Of a stretch of DNA of 42,882 nt, positions 34,109 to 42,432 are shown in pieces. The position numbers and the translations under genes are program-made. The notes under the pieces are model-generated. The model ran no database searches. It was not told the origin of the DNA and saw only the letters and a program-made list of their open reading frames with translations. The DNA is from Streptomyces ochraceiscleroticus (GTDB lineage: Bacteria > Actinomycetota > Actinomycetes > Streptomycetales > Streptomycetaceae). The stretch spans positions 1-42,882 of the forward strand of contig NZ_JOAX01000046.1 of NCBI RefSeq assembly GCF_000720485.1, in the 5' to 3' direction. The stretch's first letter is position 1. Every line of letters begins with the position of its first letter.

Positions 34109-35458
34109 TCATTTCGGCAAACGCTCCCGGAACCGGCGGGAACCCAGCACCTCCAGGGGCGGGATCCCGCCCGGGCAGGGGCATGCCGCCGCCCCTGCCC
34201 ACCCCCGACGTGCAGTCCACGCGGCCCGTTCATAGGTGGCGAGCGTCGCCTCCGCCGCGGTCTCCCATGCCATGCCCGCCGCATGCCGGACACCCGCCCT
34301 GCCCATCGCATGCGCACGTCGCGGAGCACGGGCCAGAGCCAGCAAGTTCCGCGCGTAATCCGCCGGTCGATGGCCGTCGACCAGGAGCCCGGTACGCCCG
34401 TCCTGAACTGCCGTCGGCAACCCTCCCACCCGCGCCGCCAGTACAGGTGTGCCGCATGCCTGCGCCTCCACCGCCACCAGCCCGAAGGATTCGCTGCGCG
34501 AGGGGACGACCAGGACGTCGGCGGCCCGGTACCAGTCGGCCAGCGTCCGCTGGCGCACCGCCGGCTCCGTCCGTACGACATCATCGACGCCCAGGTGCCG
34601 GCACAGATCGGGAAGTCCGGGCGCATGTGCACCGCTCCCGCTGAGCCCGCCGATGACGGGGACCAGCAGGCGCGTACGGAGCTCCGGGGCGAGGCCCAGG
34701 AGTTCGGCGATGGCTCTGATCAGTACGTCCGGCCCCTTCAAGGGCTGGATCCTGCCGACGAAGAGCGGGATGAAGGCGTCCGGTGGCAGGCCGAGACGGC
34801 GGCGTGCGGCCTGTCTGCCCGCCCCGGGGCTGAAGGTCTCGGTGTCGACCCCCGGTCGCACGATGTCGGTACGGGTGGTCTCGGCACCATAGAGGTCGTG
34901 GAGGGCGGCAGCCTCGTCGGCCGTGTTCGCGATCAGCCGGTCGGCGGCGTCGACGACCTGGTGCTCGCCGAGGATGCGGGCAGCGGGCTCGGCACTGTCC
35001 CCCGGGGCCAAGGAGGCGTTCTTCACCCGGCCCAGCGTGTGCATGGTGTGGACGAGCGGTATCCGCCAGTGGCCTGCGACGGCCCGGCCCACCTGGCCGG
35101 ACAGCCAGTAGTGGGAGTGCACGACGTCGTACGAGCGGCAGTGCTCAGCGACTCGTAGCAGGTCTCGCGAGAATTCGGGCAGTGTGCCCGGCAGGGCCTC
35201 CTTCGCGAGCGGGCCGCAGGGGCCGGCGTGGAGGTGGTGGACGGTCACCTGGTCGGCGAGCGGGACACGGGCCGGCAGGCCCTCACCGCGGCAGCGGGTG
35301 AACACGTCGATCTCGGCGCCCTTGGTGGCCAGCGCGCGTGCCAACTGCACCATGTAGACGTTCATGCCGCCGGCGTCCCCGGTGCCGGGCTGGTGCAGGG
35401 GCGAGGTGTGGACGCTGAGCATGGCGACGCGGGGCGGCCTGGAAGCGGGGCGGGGCAC
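34109..35458 (-). CDS. MshA-like family 4 glycosyltransferase
   Basis: The product is 449 residues. It is very like MshA, which joins GlcNAc from UDP-GlcNAc to inositol phosphate in mycothiol synthesis. It shares LSVHTSPLHQPGTGDAGGMN, then VHSHYWLSGQVGRAVAGHWR, LVHTMHTLGRVKN, FVGRIQPLKGPDVLIRA and the EX7E motif in SESFGLVAVEAQACGTPV. The last 40 residues are a non-conserved tail. AAGGAG lies six bases before GTG 35458. It is the fifth biosynthetic gene in a leftward set with an aaRS-like gene, so it is more likely a cluster-specific paralogue than the housekeeping MshA, though I cannot exclude the latter from this window. Confidence 0.87.
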   Translation of the reverse strand: MPRPASRPPRVAMLSVHTSPLHQPGTGDAGGMNVYMVQLARALATKGAEIDVFTRCRGEGLPARVPLADQVTVHHLHAGPCGPLAKEALPGTLPEFSRDLLRVAEHCRSYDVVHSHYWLSGQVGRAVAGHWRIPLVHTMHTLGRVKNASLAPGDSAEPAARILGEHQVVDAADRLIANTADEAAALHDLYGAETTRTDIVRPGVDTETFSPGAGRQAARRRLGLPPDAFIPLFVGRIQPLKGPDVLIRAIAELLGLAPELRTRLLVPVIGGLSGSGAHAPGLPDLCRHLGVDDVVRTEPAVRQRTLADWYRAADVLVVPSRSESFGLVAVEAQACGTPVLAARVGGLPTAVQDGRTGLLVDGHRPADYARNLLALARAPRRAHAMGRAGVRHAAGMAWETAAEATLATYERAAWTARRGWAGAAACPCPGGIPPLEVLGSRRFRERLPK

Positions 35459-35548
35459 GTGGGTCTCCTTCGAGGGGCCACGTGCCCCGCCGCTGCCGTA
35501 TCAGCACAGTGTCCGTACGGGACCCGGCGTCGCACGCGGCAGACGGAA

Positions 35549-35576
35549 GGCCCCGGTGCGGTGGTGCGCCGGGGCC
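35549..35576. terminator. Hairpin between the aaRS-like and glycosyltransferase genes
   Basis: GGCCCCGG (35549-35556) pairs with CCGGGGCC (35569-35576) around a 12-base loop, just after the aaRS-like stop for leftward transcripts. It may partly end transcription or stabilise the upstream message before the glycosyltransferase gene. Confidence 0.5.
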
Positions 35577-35598
35577 GGTGGGGTGGCGAGGAGCGGGA

Positions 35599-37182
35599 TC
35601 AGAACCCGAAGACGGGGCCTGACGGGGGTGACAGCCTGGTGCCGGGGGCGGGCGCGGCGAGCGCTTCCGCGGTGATCGCGCGTCCGGTGGGCAGGCCGAG
35701 GGCCGCCGCCAGCCGGTCGGCGCCTTCGGGCATCACCGGCCGGGCCCATGCGGACAGCGCGCCGGCCACCTCCAACTGGGCCACGGTGGCGGCCATGCTG
35801 CGGCCGTGGCCGGTCGGACGGCGCCGTTCGTGAGCGTTGATGTGCGCGAAGTCGTCGACGGAGCGGACGGTCTCGTCGAGCAGGGCGACCGCGCGCCGCG
35901 GGTCGAACGAGTCCGGTGAGTACGCCACGGCCAGGTCCTCGGCGGTACGCAGCAGCAGCTCGCGCAGCCGCGGCCAGCCGGCGCCGCCGGGTTCCGCATC
36001 CGGGACGCGGCCCGCGCAGTCCTGCCGTATCCGGGCGAAGAGCCGGATCAGCCAGCCGTTCCATGTCGCGTCGAGGGTCTGGCGCGCCTGCTCCAGGCCC
36101 GCACGGCTGAAGTGGACGGCACGCCCGACGGGGCGGGTCTGCAGCACATGCCGCCGCAGGGAGTCGGAGCCGAACTCCGTCAGCAGGTCCAGCGCCCACA
36201 CGGTGGCGGGCTGCTCGCCGGGCAGAATGCTGTCGTCGTCCAGCACCAGCGGTTCGTTGACACAGAATCCCTGGGGCAGCTTGATGCCTTGGGCGAGCAT
36301 CAGGGCGGGCAGCAGCACCGTCTGGCAGAAGGCGTGGTCGAAGCCGCAGAAGTGCACGGCCCGTTCCGGCGCGGCATTGAGGTCCAGCCGGTAGCCGAAG
36401 AGAGGGATCGCGGCGGCCTCGAAGCACGCGTCGATGCGATGGCCGGCGAAGTCCTCTCCCGGTACGGGCAGGCCCCACTCCCCCGGGTGGCAGACGGCGA
36501 CGTCCGGCAGCCCGTCCTCGATGAGCTGCTCGCACAGTGCGGCGAGGCGGGGCGGCAGTTCGGCGGCCGCCCAGTAGTCGGCCAGTTGGTCACGGAACGA
36601 CTCCAGGGGGAGGTGGAGCCGGCGGCAGCGGCGCATGGCCGCGGGGGTGTCGCAGAGTGCGCAGCGCGGCTCCAGGAGCTCGCCGCTGCTGTTGGGCCGG
36701 GCGCAGGACGGGCAGGCATTGCCGTCGCAGGGGAGCGCACAGTGGGGGCAGGTGCCGTTCGCGTGGGCGCCGTGCAGCCAGCGGTCGCAGGTGTCGCAGT
36801 ACGGCATGAGCCGGGTGCGGGCCGCGAGGACGCCCTCGTTGCGGAGCCGGGTGAAGAGGTCCTGCACCCAGCTTCCGTAGCCGTCGGCGGTGCGGGGGTG
36901 GACGATGCGGTCGAAGACGACTCCGGCGCGCAGCAGGTCGGCGCAGATGGCCTGGCGGTATCCCTCTGCCACCTCTTCCGGCTTGCGGCCGGTGCGCAGC
37001 GCGCGGAGTTCGACGGAGCTGCCGTGCTCGGCGGTGCCGGTGGTGAAGAGGACGGGCCTGCCGTCGGCGCGGAGAGCGCGGCTGAGCACGTCGGCCGCGA
37101 CGTAGGGGCCGGCCAGGTGGCCGATGTGGAGCTCGCCGTGTGCGGCGGGCGGGGTCGCGGTGATCCAGAGCGGGACGCTCAC
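35599..37182 (-). CDS. Methionyl-tRNA synthetase-like protein lacking a recognisable KMSKS motif
   Basis: The product is 527 residues. The class I nucleotide fold is clear: HIGH at 19-22 in AHGELHIGHLAGPYVAADVL, a MetRS-like zinc-knuckle insert (about 125-178: YCDTCDRW, GTCPHC, NACPSC, RCALC) and CGFDHAFCQTVLLPALMLAQ. The segment that should hold KMSKS reads PLVLDDDSILPGEQPAT (about 310-325), so the lysines that stabilise ATP activation are gone. A shortened helical C-terminal domain remains. AAGGAGG seven bases before GTG 37182 sets the start. In mycothiol synthesis the ligase MshC is a CysRS-derived relative; with an MshA-like gene downstream, this may be an analogous amino-acid ligase or a noncatalytic protein. 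Confidence 0.87.
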   Translation of the reverse strand: MSVPLWITATPPAAHGELHIGHLAGPYVAADVLSRALRADGRPVLFTTGTAEHGSSVELRALRTGRKPEEVAEGYRQAICADLLRAGVVFDRIVHPRTADGYGSWVQDLFTRLRNEGVLAARTRLMPYCDTCDRWLHGAHANGTCPHCALPCDGNACPSCARPNSSGELLEPRCALCDTPAAMRRCRRLHLPLESFRDQLADYWAAAELPPRLAALCEQLIEDGLPDVAVCHPGEWGLPVPGEDFAGHRIDACFEAAAIPLFGYRLDLNAAPERAVHFCGFDHAFCQTVLLPALMLAQGIKLPQGFCVNEPLVLDDDSILPGEQPATVWALDLLTEFGSDSLRRHVLQTRPVGRAVHFSRAGLEQARQTLDATWNGWLIRLFARIRQDCAGRVPDAEPGGAGWPRLRELLLRTAEDLAVAYSPDSFDPRRAVALLDETVRSVDDFAHINAHERRRPTGHGRSMAATVAQLEVAGALSAWARPVMPEGADRLAAALGLPTGRAITAEALAAPAPGTRLSPPSGPVFGF

Positions 37183-37240
37183 GGGCGGACCTCCTTGGTG
37201 TGCTGGGGGCCTGTTCCATCGGACAGGCTTCGGACAGGCC

Positions 37241-37969
37241 CTAGTGGGGCTCGAAGTGGAAGGAGCGGATGAAGCAGTCCCGGGGCTGCTCGACGGCGTA
37301 GACGATGCAGTCGAAGAGCGCCTGGCCGGTGAGTTTGTCGTCGGGGTGGGCGCCGAGTCCGGCCCATTCCACGGACCGCGGGTCGGCCGTGGAGAAGTCC
37401 GGCGGATAGAGGGAGAAGACGCGTACACCGGAGGGGCGCAGCCGGTGGGAGAGGATGTCGGCGAACCCGGCCTGAGCGTTCTTCGCCGCGTAGAAGGCGT
37501 CGTGCGCGGAGGTTCTGGCGGCTCCCGCTCCCCCGCGGACGGCCACCATGTTCACGATGTCCGGCCGGTGGGATTTCCGCAGCAGCGGCAGGAAGTGCTT
37601 CACCATGAGGACGGTGCCGCCCGCGGTGGATTCGATGGTCTCGACGATCTGGTCGTCCGACGCGTCGTCGAGCTCGACGCCGTCGAGCCAGCGCGCGCCG
37701 TTGTTCACCAGGAGGTCGACGCGTTCGCTGTGTTCGCCCACCTGCCGGGCGAATTCCCGGATTTCGGCGGGACGGCTCAGGTCGCAGCCGAATGCGTGAA
37801 TACGGTCGCGTGCCGCACCGAGGACTCCCGTCCGGGTGCGCTCGGCCGCTTCGACGGTCCGCGCGGAAACGAATACTTCGGCGCCCAGGTGCGCGAATCC
37901 CACGGCAAGTGATCGCCCGAATTCGCGCGAAGCGCCGGTCACCACGACACGCAGGTTCTCGAAAGTCAT
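37241..37969 (-). CDS. Short-chain dehydrogenase/reductase-fold protein without the usual Ser-Tyr pair
   Basis: The product is 242 residues. The cofactor site reads VVVTGASREFGRSLAVGFAH, followed by VDLLVNNGARW, the NNGA motif. The catalytic region is changed. The Ser of the usual NISS motif is replaced (IVNMVAVRGGAG), and the YxxxK motif reads FYAAK, with Phe in the Tyr place and a Tyr one residue later. It may bind NAD(P) but act differently, or use the shifted Tyr. The C-terminal SLYPPDFST is in the substrate region. It lies 86 bases after the PrpF gene and 59 bases before the aaRS-like gene, in the same leftward set. Confidence 0.85.
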   Translation of the reverse strand: MTFENLRVVVTGASREFGRSLAVGFAHLGAEVFVSARTVEAAERTRTGVLGAARDRIHAFGCDLSRPAEIREFARQVGEHSERVDLLVNNGARWLDGVELDDASDDQIVETIESTAGGTVLMVKHFLPLLRKSHRPDIVNMVAVRGGAGAARTSAHDAFYAAKNAQAGFADILSHRLRPSGVRVFSLYPPDFSTADPRSVEWAGLGAHPDDKLTGQALFDCIVYAVEQPRDCFIRSFHFEPH

Positions 37970-38054
37970 CCTGTCCCGTTCTCCTGAATCGGCTGGACCG
38001 TTCATTGAGCCTGGCAGAGGAAACGGGGAAGGTCTGCGGAAAACGGCGGCAGAT

Positions 38055-39032
38055 TCACGCCGTGGCGTGGGTACGCCACGGCAGCGCGACGTGGCGTTCG
38101 AGGACGCGCACCCGTTTGCCGGGGACGCTGACCCGCGCCAGCCGGGAGTCCGGGGCGCCGGTGACGGTCGCGGTGACCGTTGCGAGGCCGCCAGGGGTCT
38201 CCACGAGGAGGGCATGCGGCGGACAACCGGCCGCGCGGGCCAGCCGGTACGGCACCGTGCCGTCGATCGCCGCGGCAGCGGCGAGGCACGTCAGCCCGGT
38301 CATGGCGAAGGAGGGGTGCCAGCCGGGTTCGGTCAGTGACCGCACGACGAGGCGTCCTGCTCGCCCGGCAGCGACGACTGCGATCTTCGGCAGGGCGCCA
38401 CCGGCCGACAGGCCCAGCAACGACTGGGCCGCCCCCCTGAGCCGTTGCAGGCGGCCGAAATCGGCAGCCCCGGCCGCGAACAGGGCCGACCGCCCCTCCA
38501 GCCCGAGATCCCGGGCATCGACGAACACGTACGGATTGGCGAACCGCACCAACGACACCCTGTGCACCCCGTCGGCGGTGATGAGCACGTCCCGGGGGCG
38601 ACCGGTGGGCAGCAGCTCCGCCGGCCGCGGCATCGCGGGCAGGAAGTGCACGGTGTACGAGCCGTCGGCAGCCTGCTCACAGACCACCGCGCCGGTACCG
38701 CCCGGAGCGCGCGTACGCACGCGGACGGTACCGCCCCTCCCCCACGCGGCCACGGCCGCCAGCAGCGAATGACCACACGCGCTGTCGAAGGCGAACCCGT
38801 CCTCTCGGCCCGCCAGCCCCTGGACGAAGCGGTACTCCAGGTCGAAGAAGGGGTGCCGGGAAGGCCGGACGAGCGCGAACTTCAGTACCTCGCCCCGCCC
38901 GCCGGCCCGCAGCACCCTCCGCGCCTCGCACAGAGCCTCGGCCAACTCCTCGTCGTAATCGGGAACTTCGTCCGCGCCCAGGACCAGCGTGGGCCCCGGC
39001 GCGCCCTCCGCCATGGCGAGGTGCGCCGTCAC
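38055..39032 (-). CDS. PrpF-family isomerase (diaminopimelate-epimerase fold)
   Basis: The product is 325 residues. Family marks are the catalytic-type cysteine in FDSACGHSLLAAVAAW (NCGN in classical members), ELLPTGRPRD, RVSLVRFANPYVFVDARDLG, ALPKIAVVA and MTGLTCLAAAAAIDGTVP. PrpF isomerises methylaconitate-type tricarboxylates; relatives of the fold include PhzF and DapF, so cis-trans or double-bond isomerisation of a pathway acid is likely. GTG 39032 overlaps the AsnB stop as GTGA, meaning coupled translation. No propionate-catabolism genes are near, so it is probably adapted to the cluster. Confidence 0.85.
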   Translation of the reverse strand: MTAHLAMAEGAPGPTLVLGADEVPDYDEELAEALCEARRVLRAGGRGEVLKFALVRPSRHPFFDLEYRFVQGLAGREDGFAFDSACGHSLLAAVAAWGRGGTVRVRTRAPGGTGAVVCEQAADGSYTVHFLPAMPRPAELLPTGRPRDVLITADGVHRVSLVRFANPYVFVDARDLGLEGRSALFAAGAADFGRLQRLRGAAQSLLGLSAGGALPKIAVVAAGRAGRLVVRSLTEPGWHPSFAMTGLTCLAAAAAIDGTVPYRLARAAGCPPHALLVETPGGLATVTATVTGAPDSRLARVSVPGKRVRVLERHVALPWRTHATA

Positions 39033-40843
39033 GCGGCGGCTCCGGCCAATACGGGCGCGGCGGACGCACGGATCGGCGCAGGACGCAGGGCGCACAGCTC
39101 CTGCCGCCACAGCTCATGCACGAGCAGCGCCCACAAGGCCATCGCACTGGGGCCGGTGGGCCGGCGCAGATGCGCGGCGAAGAGTGCGCGCAAGCCGCGC
39201 GGGGACAGGCGTGCGTCGAGATGCGGCCCGGCAGTCAGCACGTCCTGGGCCAGCGCCATGAGGGGCGTACCGCGTACCAGCATCGCCTCGACGGGCAGCA
39301 GGAAGGGCTGCTTGGGCCGGCGGATCACGGCCGCCGGGAGCAGCCCTTGGGCAGCCTCGTACAGGGCTCGCTTGCCGGTCTTGAGCGGGGCGGGGAGCCG
39401 GGCGGCGAGGCCGGCCATGGAGGGCTGGAGGAAGGGCAGCCGGGCCTCGACGGCCCAGGCCATGCTGAGGTGGTCCAGCCGCCGGAGGTGGTAGGCGGGC
39501 AGCCGCTGGAAGGTCTCGAACGAGGACAGCGTGGCGTGCCGGTCGCCGCCCGCCGAGGCCAGCCGGCCGGCGATCCGCTGCTCGGCGGTGCCTCGGTCGG
39601 CCAGAAAGGCGCGGTAGTCGGAGGTGTACAGCGTCTCGCGCAGCGCACTGGGCACCGCGGCGAGCGAGGCGACGTACGGGGCGACCCAGCCAGTGCCGGG
39701 CGGTGCCGCCAGGGCCGTCCGCATCCGGTCGTACCCGGCAAACAGCTCGTCGGCCCCGTCCCCGGTCAGCGCCACAGTGAAGCCCTCGTTGCGCACGGCC
39801 CGGAACAGGGCGTACGTGCTGAGGGTGATCGGGTCGGCGTTGGGCTGCCCGAGGTGCCACACCGTGCGCGGCAGCAGTTCGGCGAACTCGGCGGGGTCGG
39901 CCTCGACCTGGTGGTGCACGGTGCCGCTGCGCCTTGCGATGGCGCGGGCGAAACCGTGCTCACTGCCCGGCCACTCACCGCGGTATGTCAGGTGGAAGGT
40001 GTGCAGCGGTGGCGCCTGGGTCTCGTTGGCGTGTTCCGCTGCCAGGGCCGTCACGAGCCCGGAGTCGAGACCGCCGCTGGTGATGGCGCAGACCGGTACG
40101 TCGGCCTGGGCGAGACGGCGCACTTCCCTGCGGAGGGTCTCCCTCACGCCGAGGGGCGCACGGGAACTCCGGTGCGGTGTTCTCCGGTACACACGCAGGC
40201 TGCCACCCCTGGTGGCCAGGGCGGTCGCGCCGGGGGGCAGCGTCCGGATGCCCCGCAAGGCGGTCTGCTGGCCGAGGCAGGTGCGGGTGGTGAGGTACTC
40301 GTCCAGCGCCTCGTCGCGGTGCTCTGCCGGCACCTGGGGAAAGGCGAGCAGTGCGGGCAGCTCGGAGGCGAAGCGGACACCGCCGTCGGCAGCGGCGTGG
40401 TAGTAGAGCGTCTTCATGCCGTGGTCGTCGACGGCGAGGAGCAGACGGGGCTCGTCCGGGCGCAGGTCGACGAGGGCAATGGCGAACATGCCGTCCAGCA
40501 GCTCGACGAAGCCCGGCCCGTGCTCGGCGTACAGCGCGGGAATCACGGTGCCGTCGCAGTCGTCCGGGAAGGTATGACCCAACGCCTGCAGTCGGGCCCG
40601 CAGTTGGCGGTGGTTGTAGATCTCCCCATTGAGGACGGCGACGACGCCGGGGGCGCTGGGCAGGCGGTACGGCTGACCGCCTCCAGTGGGGTCGGTGACG
40701 GCGAGCCGGTTGCAGCCGAGCGACCAGCCCGGGCCGCGAGCGGCGCCGTGGGCGTCGGGTCCGCCGTGGCGCTGCCGCCCCGAGACGGCGGCCAGCTCCT
40801 GGCCGGTGGCCCTGGTGGCGAACGATCCGCAGATCCTGCACAT
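39029..40843 (-). CDS. asnB: Asparagine synthetase B-like glutamine-hydrolysing amidotransferase
   Basis: The product is 604 residues. ATG 40843 gives the processed form of an N-terminal nucleophile glutaminase, with Cys2 in MCRICGSFA. GGEIYNHRQL-like NGEIYNHRQLRARL and RHGGPDAHG complete the glutaminase site. The synthetase half has the ATP pyrophosphatase loop SGGLDSGLVTALAAEHA and TGDGADELFAGYDRMR. It would make ammonia from glutamine and use it to amidate an adenylated carboxylate. GGAGG lies eight bases upstream of the ATG. It is first in the leftward set and divergent from the deacetylase gene. Cluster-borne AsnB homologues often amidate pathway intermediates rather than aspartate. Confidence 0.9.
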   Translation of the reverse strand: MCRICGSFATRATGQELAAVSGRQRHGGPDAHGAARGPGWSLGCNRLAVTDPTGGGQPYRLPSAPGVVAVLNGEIYNHRQLRARLQALGHTFPDDCDGTVIPALYAEHGPGFVELLDGMFAIALVDLRPDEPRLLLAVDDHGMKTLYYHAAADGGVRFASELPALLAFPQVPAEHRDEALDEYLTTRTCLGQQTALRGIRTLPPGATALATRGGSLRVYRRTPHRSSRAPLGVRETLRREVRRLAQADVPVCAITSGGLDSGLVTALAAEHANETQAPPLHTFHLTYRGEWPGSEHGFARAIARRSGTVHHQVEADPAEFAELLPRTVWHLGQPNADPITLSTYALFRAVRNEGFTVALTGDGADELFAGYDRMRTALAAPPGTGWVAPYVASLAAVPSALRETLYTSDYRAFLADRGTAEQRIAGRLASAGGDRHATLSSFETFQRLPAYHLRRLDHLSMAWAVEARLPFLQPSMAGLAARLPAPLKTGKRALYEAAQGLLPAAVIRRPKQPFLLPVEAMLVRGTPLMALAQDVLTAGPHLDARLSPRGLRALFAAHLRRPTGPSAMALWALLVHELWRQELCALRPAPIRASAAPVLAGAAA

Positions 40844-40999
40844 GACGACTACCTCCGAGCCGGGGCCGGGCATCAGCACCACTGGATGCACCCAATGATT
40901 TGAATCTACCAATTCTTGTGTTGGCGCGTAAGTGCAATGGCGTGAACCGGCCACGGCCGCGGCCTTGTCCGGCGCGCCGGCTCACCGCACGCTGATCGC

Positions 41000-41740
41000 A
41001 TGAGCGACTCCCCCATCGGCCCGCACCGACGCGGCGCGCCCGAGCGGCTGTTAGTGGTGGCCGCACACCCGGACGACATCGAGTTCTGCGTGAGCGGGAC
41101 CGTCATGCAGTGGATCGAACGCGGCACCGACGTGACGTACTGCATCGTCACCGACGGTGGCGCGGGCGGTTATGACGAACGGCTGCCCCGCCAGGCCATG
41201 GCCGACCTGCGCCGCGCCGAACAGGCGCACTCCGCGAAGCTCAGCGGCGTACAGGACGTCCGGTTCCTCGGCTATCCCGACAGCCTGGTCGAGCCGAGCG
41301 TCGAGCTGCGCCGGGACCTGTGCCGGGTCATCCGGGAGATCCGCCCGACGCGGGCGATCATCCCGAGCCCCGAGATCAACTGGTCCCGCATCGCGGACGT
41401 CCACCCCGATCACCGGTCCGTGGGGGAAGCGGCGCTCCGCGCGATCTATCCGGAGGCACGCAACCCGTTCGCCCACCCCTCCCTGGTCAAACACGAGGGC
41501 CTACGTCCCTGGACCGTGCCCGAGACCTGGCTGATGACCGGCCCGCACCCCAACCAGTACATCGACGTCACCCCGGTCTTCGACCGCAAGGTCGAGGCGC
41601 TGCGCATCCACACCTCGCAGACCGCCCACTTCGACGACCTGGCCGGTCTGCTCCGCGACTGGCTCGGCGAGCACGCCCGGGCCGGCGGTCTGCCGCCCGG
41701 ACGCCTCGCCGAGGCGTTCCAGGTCGTCGATACGGCGTGA
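41000..41740 (+). CDS. PIG-L/LmbE-family zinc-dependent deacetylase
   Basis: The product is 246 residues. The zinc site is AHPDDIEF (His23, Asp25/Asp26) near the start and DVHPDHRSVGEAALRAI later. VTDGGAGGYD and SPEINWSRIADVHPDHRS are family-typical. Members deacetylate N-acetylglucosamine units, as MshB does in mycothiol and BshB in bacillithiol synthesis. It diverges from asnB across 156 bases. With the MshA-like glycosyltransferase nearby, removal of the acetyl group from a GlcNAc-inositol-type intermediate is a plausible role. Its stop lies inside the first of three 15-base tandem repeats. Confidence 0.9.
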   Translation: MSDSPIGPHRRGAPERLLVVAAHPDDIEFCVSGTVMQWIERGTDVTYCIVTDGGAGGYDERLPRQAMADLRRAEQAHSAKLSGVQDVRFLGYPDSLVEPSVELRRDLCRVIREIRPTRAIIPSPEINWSRIADVHPDHRSVGEAALRAIYPEARNPFAHPSLVKHEGLRPWTVPETWLMTGPHPNQYIDVTPVFDRKVEALRIHTSQTAHFDDLAGLLRDWLGEHARAGGLPPGRLAEAFQVVDTA

Positions 41741-41770
41741 GTCGATACGGCTTGAGTTGATACGGCTCGA
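41726..41770 (+). repeat. Three tandem 15-bp repeats duplicating the end of the deacetylase gene
   Basis: GTCGATACGGCGTGA (41726-41740), GTCGATACGGCTTGA (41741-41755) and GTTGATACGGCTCGA (41756-41770) follow head to tail. The first encodes the last residues VDTA and the stop. The second would encode the same with another stop in the same frame; in the third the stop has become CGA. Confidence 0.9.
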
Positions 41771-41778
41771 GGGGCCGG

Positions 41779-42432
41779 TCAGCCGTAGATGACCAGCTCG
41801 CTCTCCGTCGCGCCGCGCAGCTCATAGCGCGTACGGACCAGTGGGCGACCTGCGTAGAGCCGGATGAGGGTCGGTACATCGGCGGCCAGGGACGCCGCCG
41901 GCCGGCCCTCGACCTCATTGCCGAGGACCAGTGGTGCGTTGTGCCCGTGCAGGGTGGCGTGCAGGCGGGGTGTGTGGCGTACGCGGCTGACGACGGACAG
42001 GATCGTCAGCGCCTCCAGCGCGCCCTTGCCGTCGTACGCACCGGGCTCGCCGAGCGCATCGCGTACATCCCCGGCATGCACCCACTCCCCCAGTGCGATG
42101 ACATCGAGGTCACCATCGGATGCGGCGATGACCGGTCCCGCTTCGGTGAAACCTCGCTCCAGCTCGTCCAGGACCTGCGAGGTCGTCCAGTCGGCGCGCT
42201 CGCGTACATCGGCGGCGTTCGCCTCAGGAGTGAAGGCACCCTCCAGCCGTCCTTCGACGATGCGGACCAGCGCGGCCCCGCAGTGGGCCAGGACTTGTCG
42301 TACGGTCCAGCCCGGGCAGGCCGTGCGGGCAGCGAAGTCGTACTGGTCCGTGCCGCGCAGCAGCGGCATCAGCGCGTCCCGCTCCGTACGCAGCAGCCGG
42401 TCGGGCAGCCAGGGATCTCGCTCGCCGGCCAT
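41779..42432 (-). CDS. Maleylpyruvate isomerase-family, mycothiol-dependent DinB-like protein
   Basis: The product is 217 residues. The N-terminal four-helix DinB-like bundle has TACPGWTVRQVLAHCGAAL and LGEWVHAGDVRDALG, which carry the metal-binding histidines of the MDMPI family. The C-terminal part (GRPAASLAADVPTLIRLYAG, ESELVIYG) resembles the sterol-carrier-like domain. Members use mycothiol as cofactor in isomerase or transferase reactions, or detoxify. ATG 42432 shares its A with the TGA of the upstream SAHase-like gene, so translation is coupled. A mycothiol-linked protein beside MshA/MshB-like genes is suggestive. Confidence 0.85.
   Translation of the reverse strand: MAGERDPWLPDRLLRTERDALMPLLRGTDQYDFAARTACPGWTVRQVLAHCGAALVRIVEGRLEGAFTPEANAADVRERADWTTSQVLDELERGFTEAGPVIAASDGDLDVIALGEWVHAGDVRDALGEPGAYDGKGALEALTILSVVSRVRHTPRLHATLHGHNAPLVLGNEVEGRPAASLAADVPTLIRLYAGRPLVRTRYELRGATESELVIYG

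Noticed and set aside
39116..40903. Rightward 595-codon open frame opposite asnB
   Set aside because: Shadow of a clear AsnB homologue; no start signal or family features.
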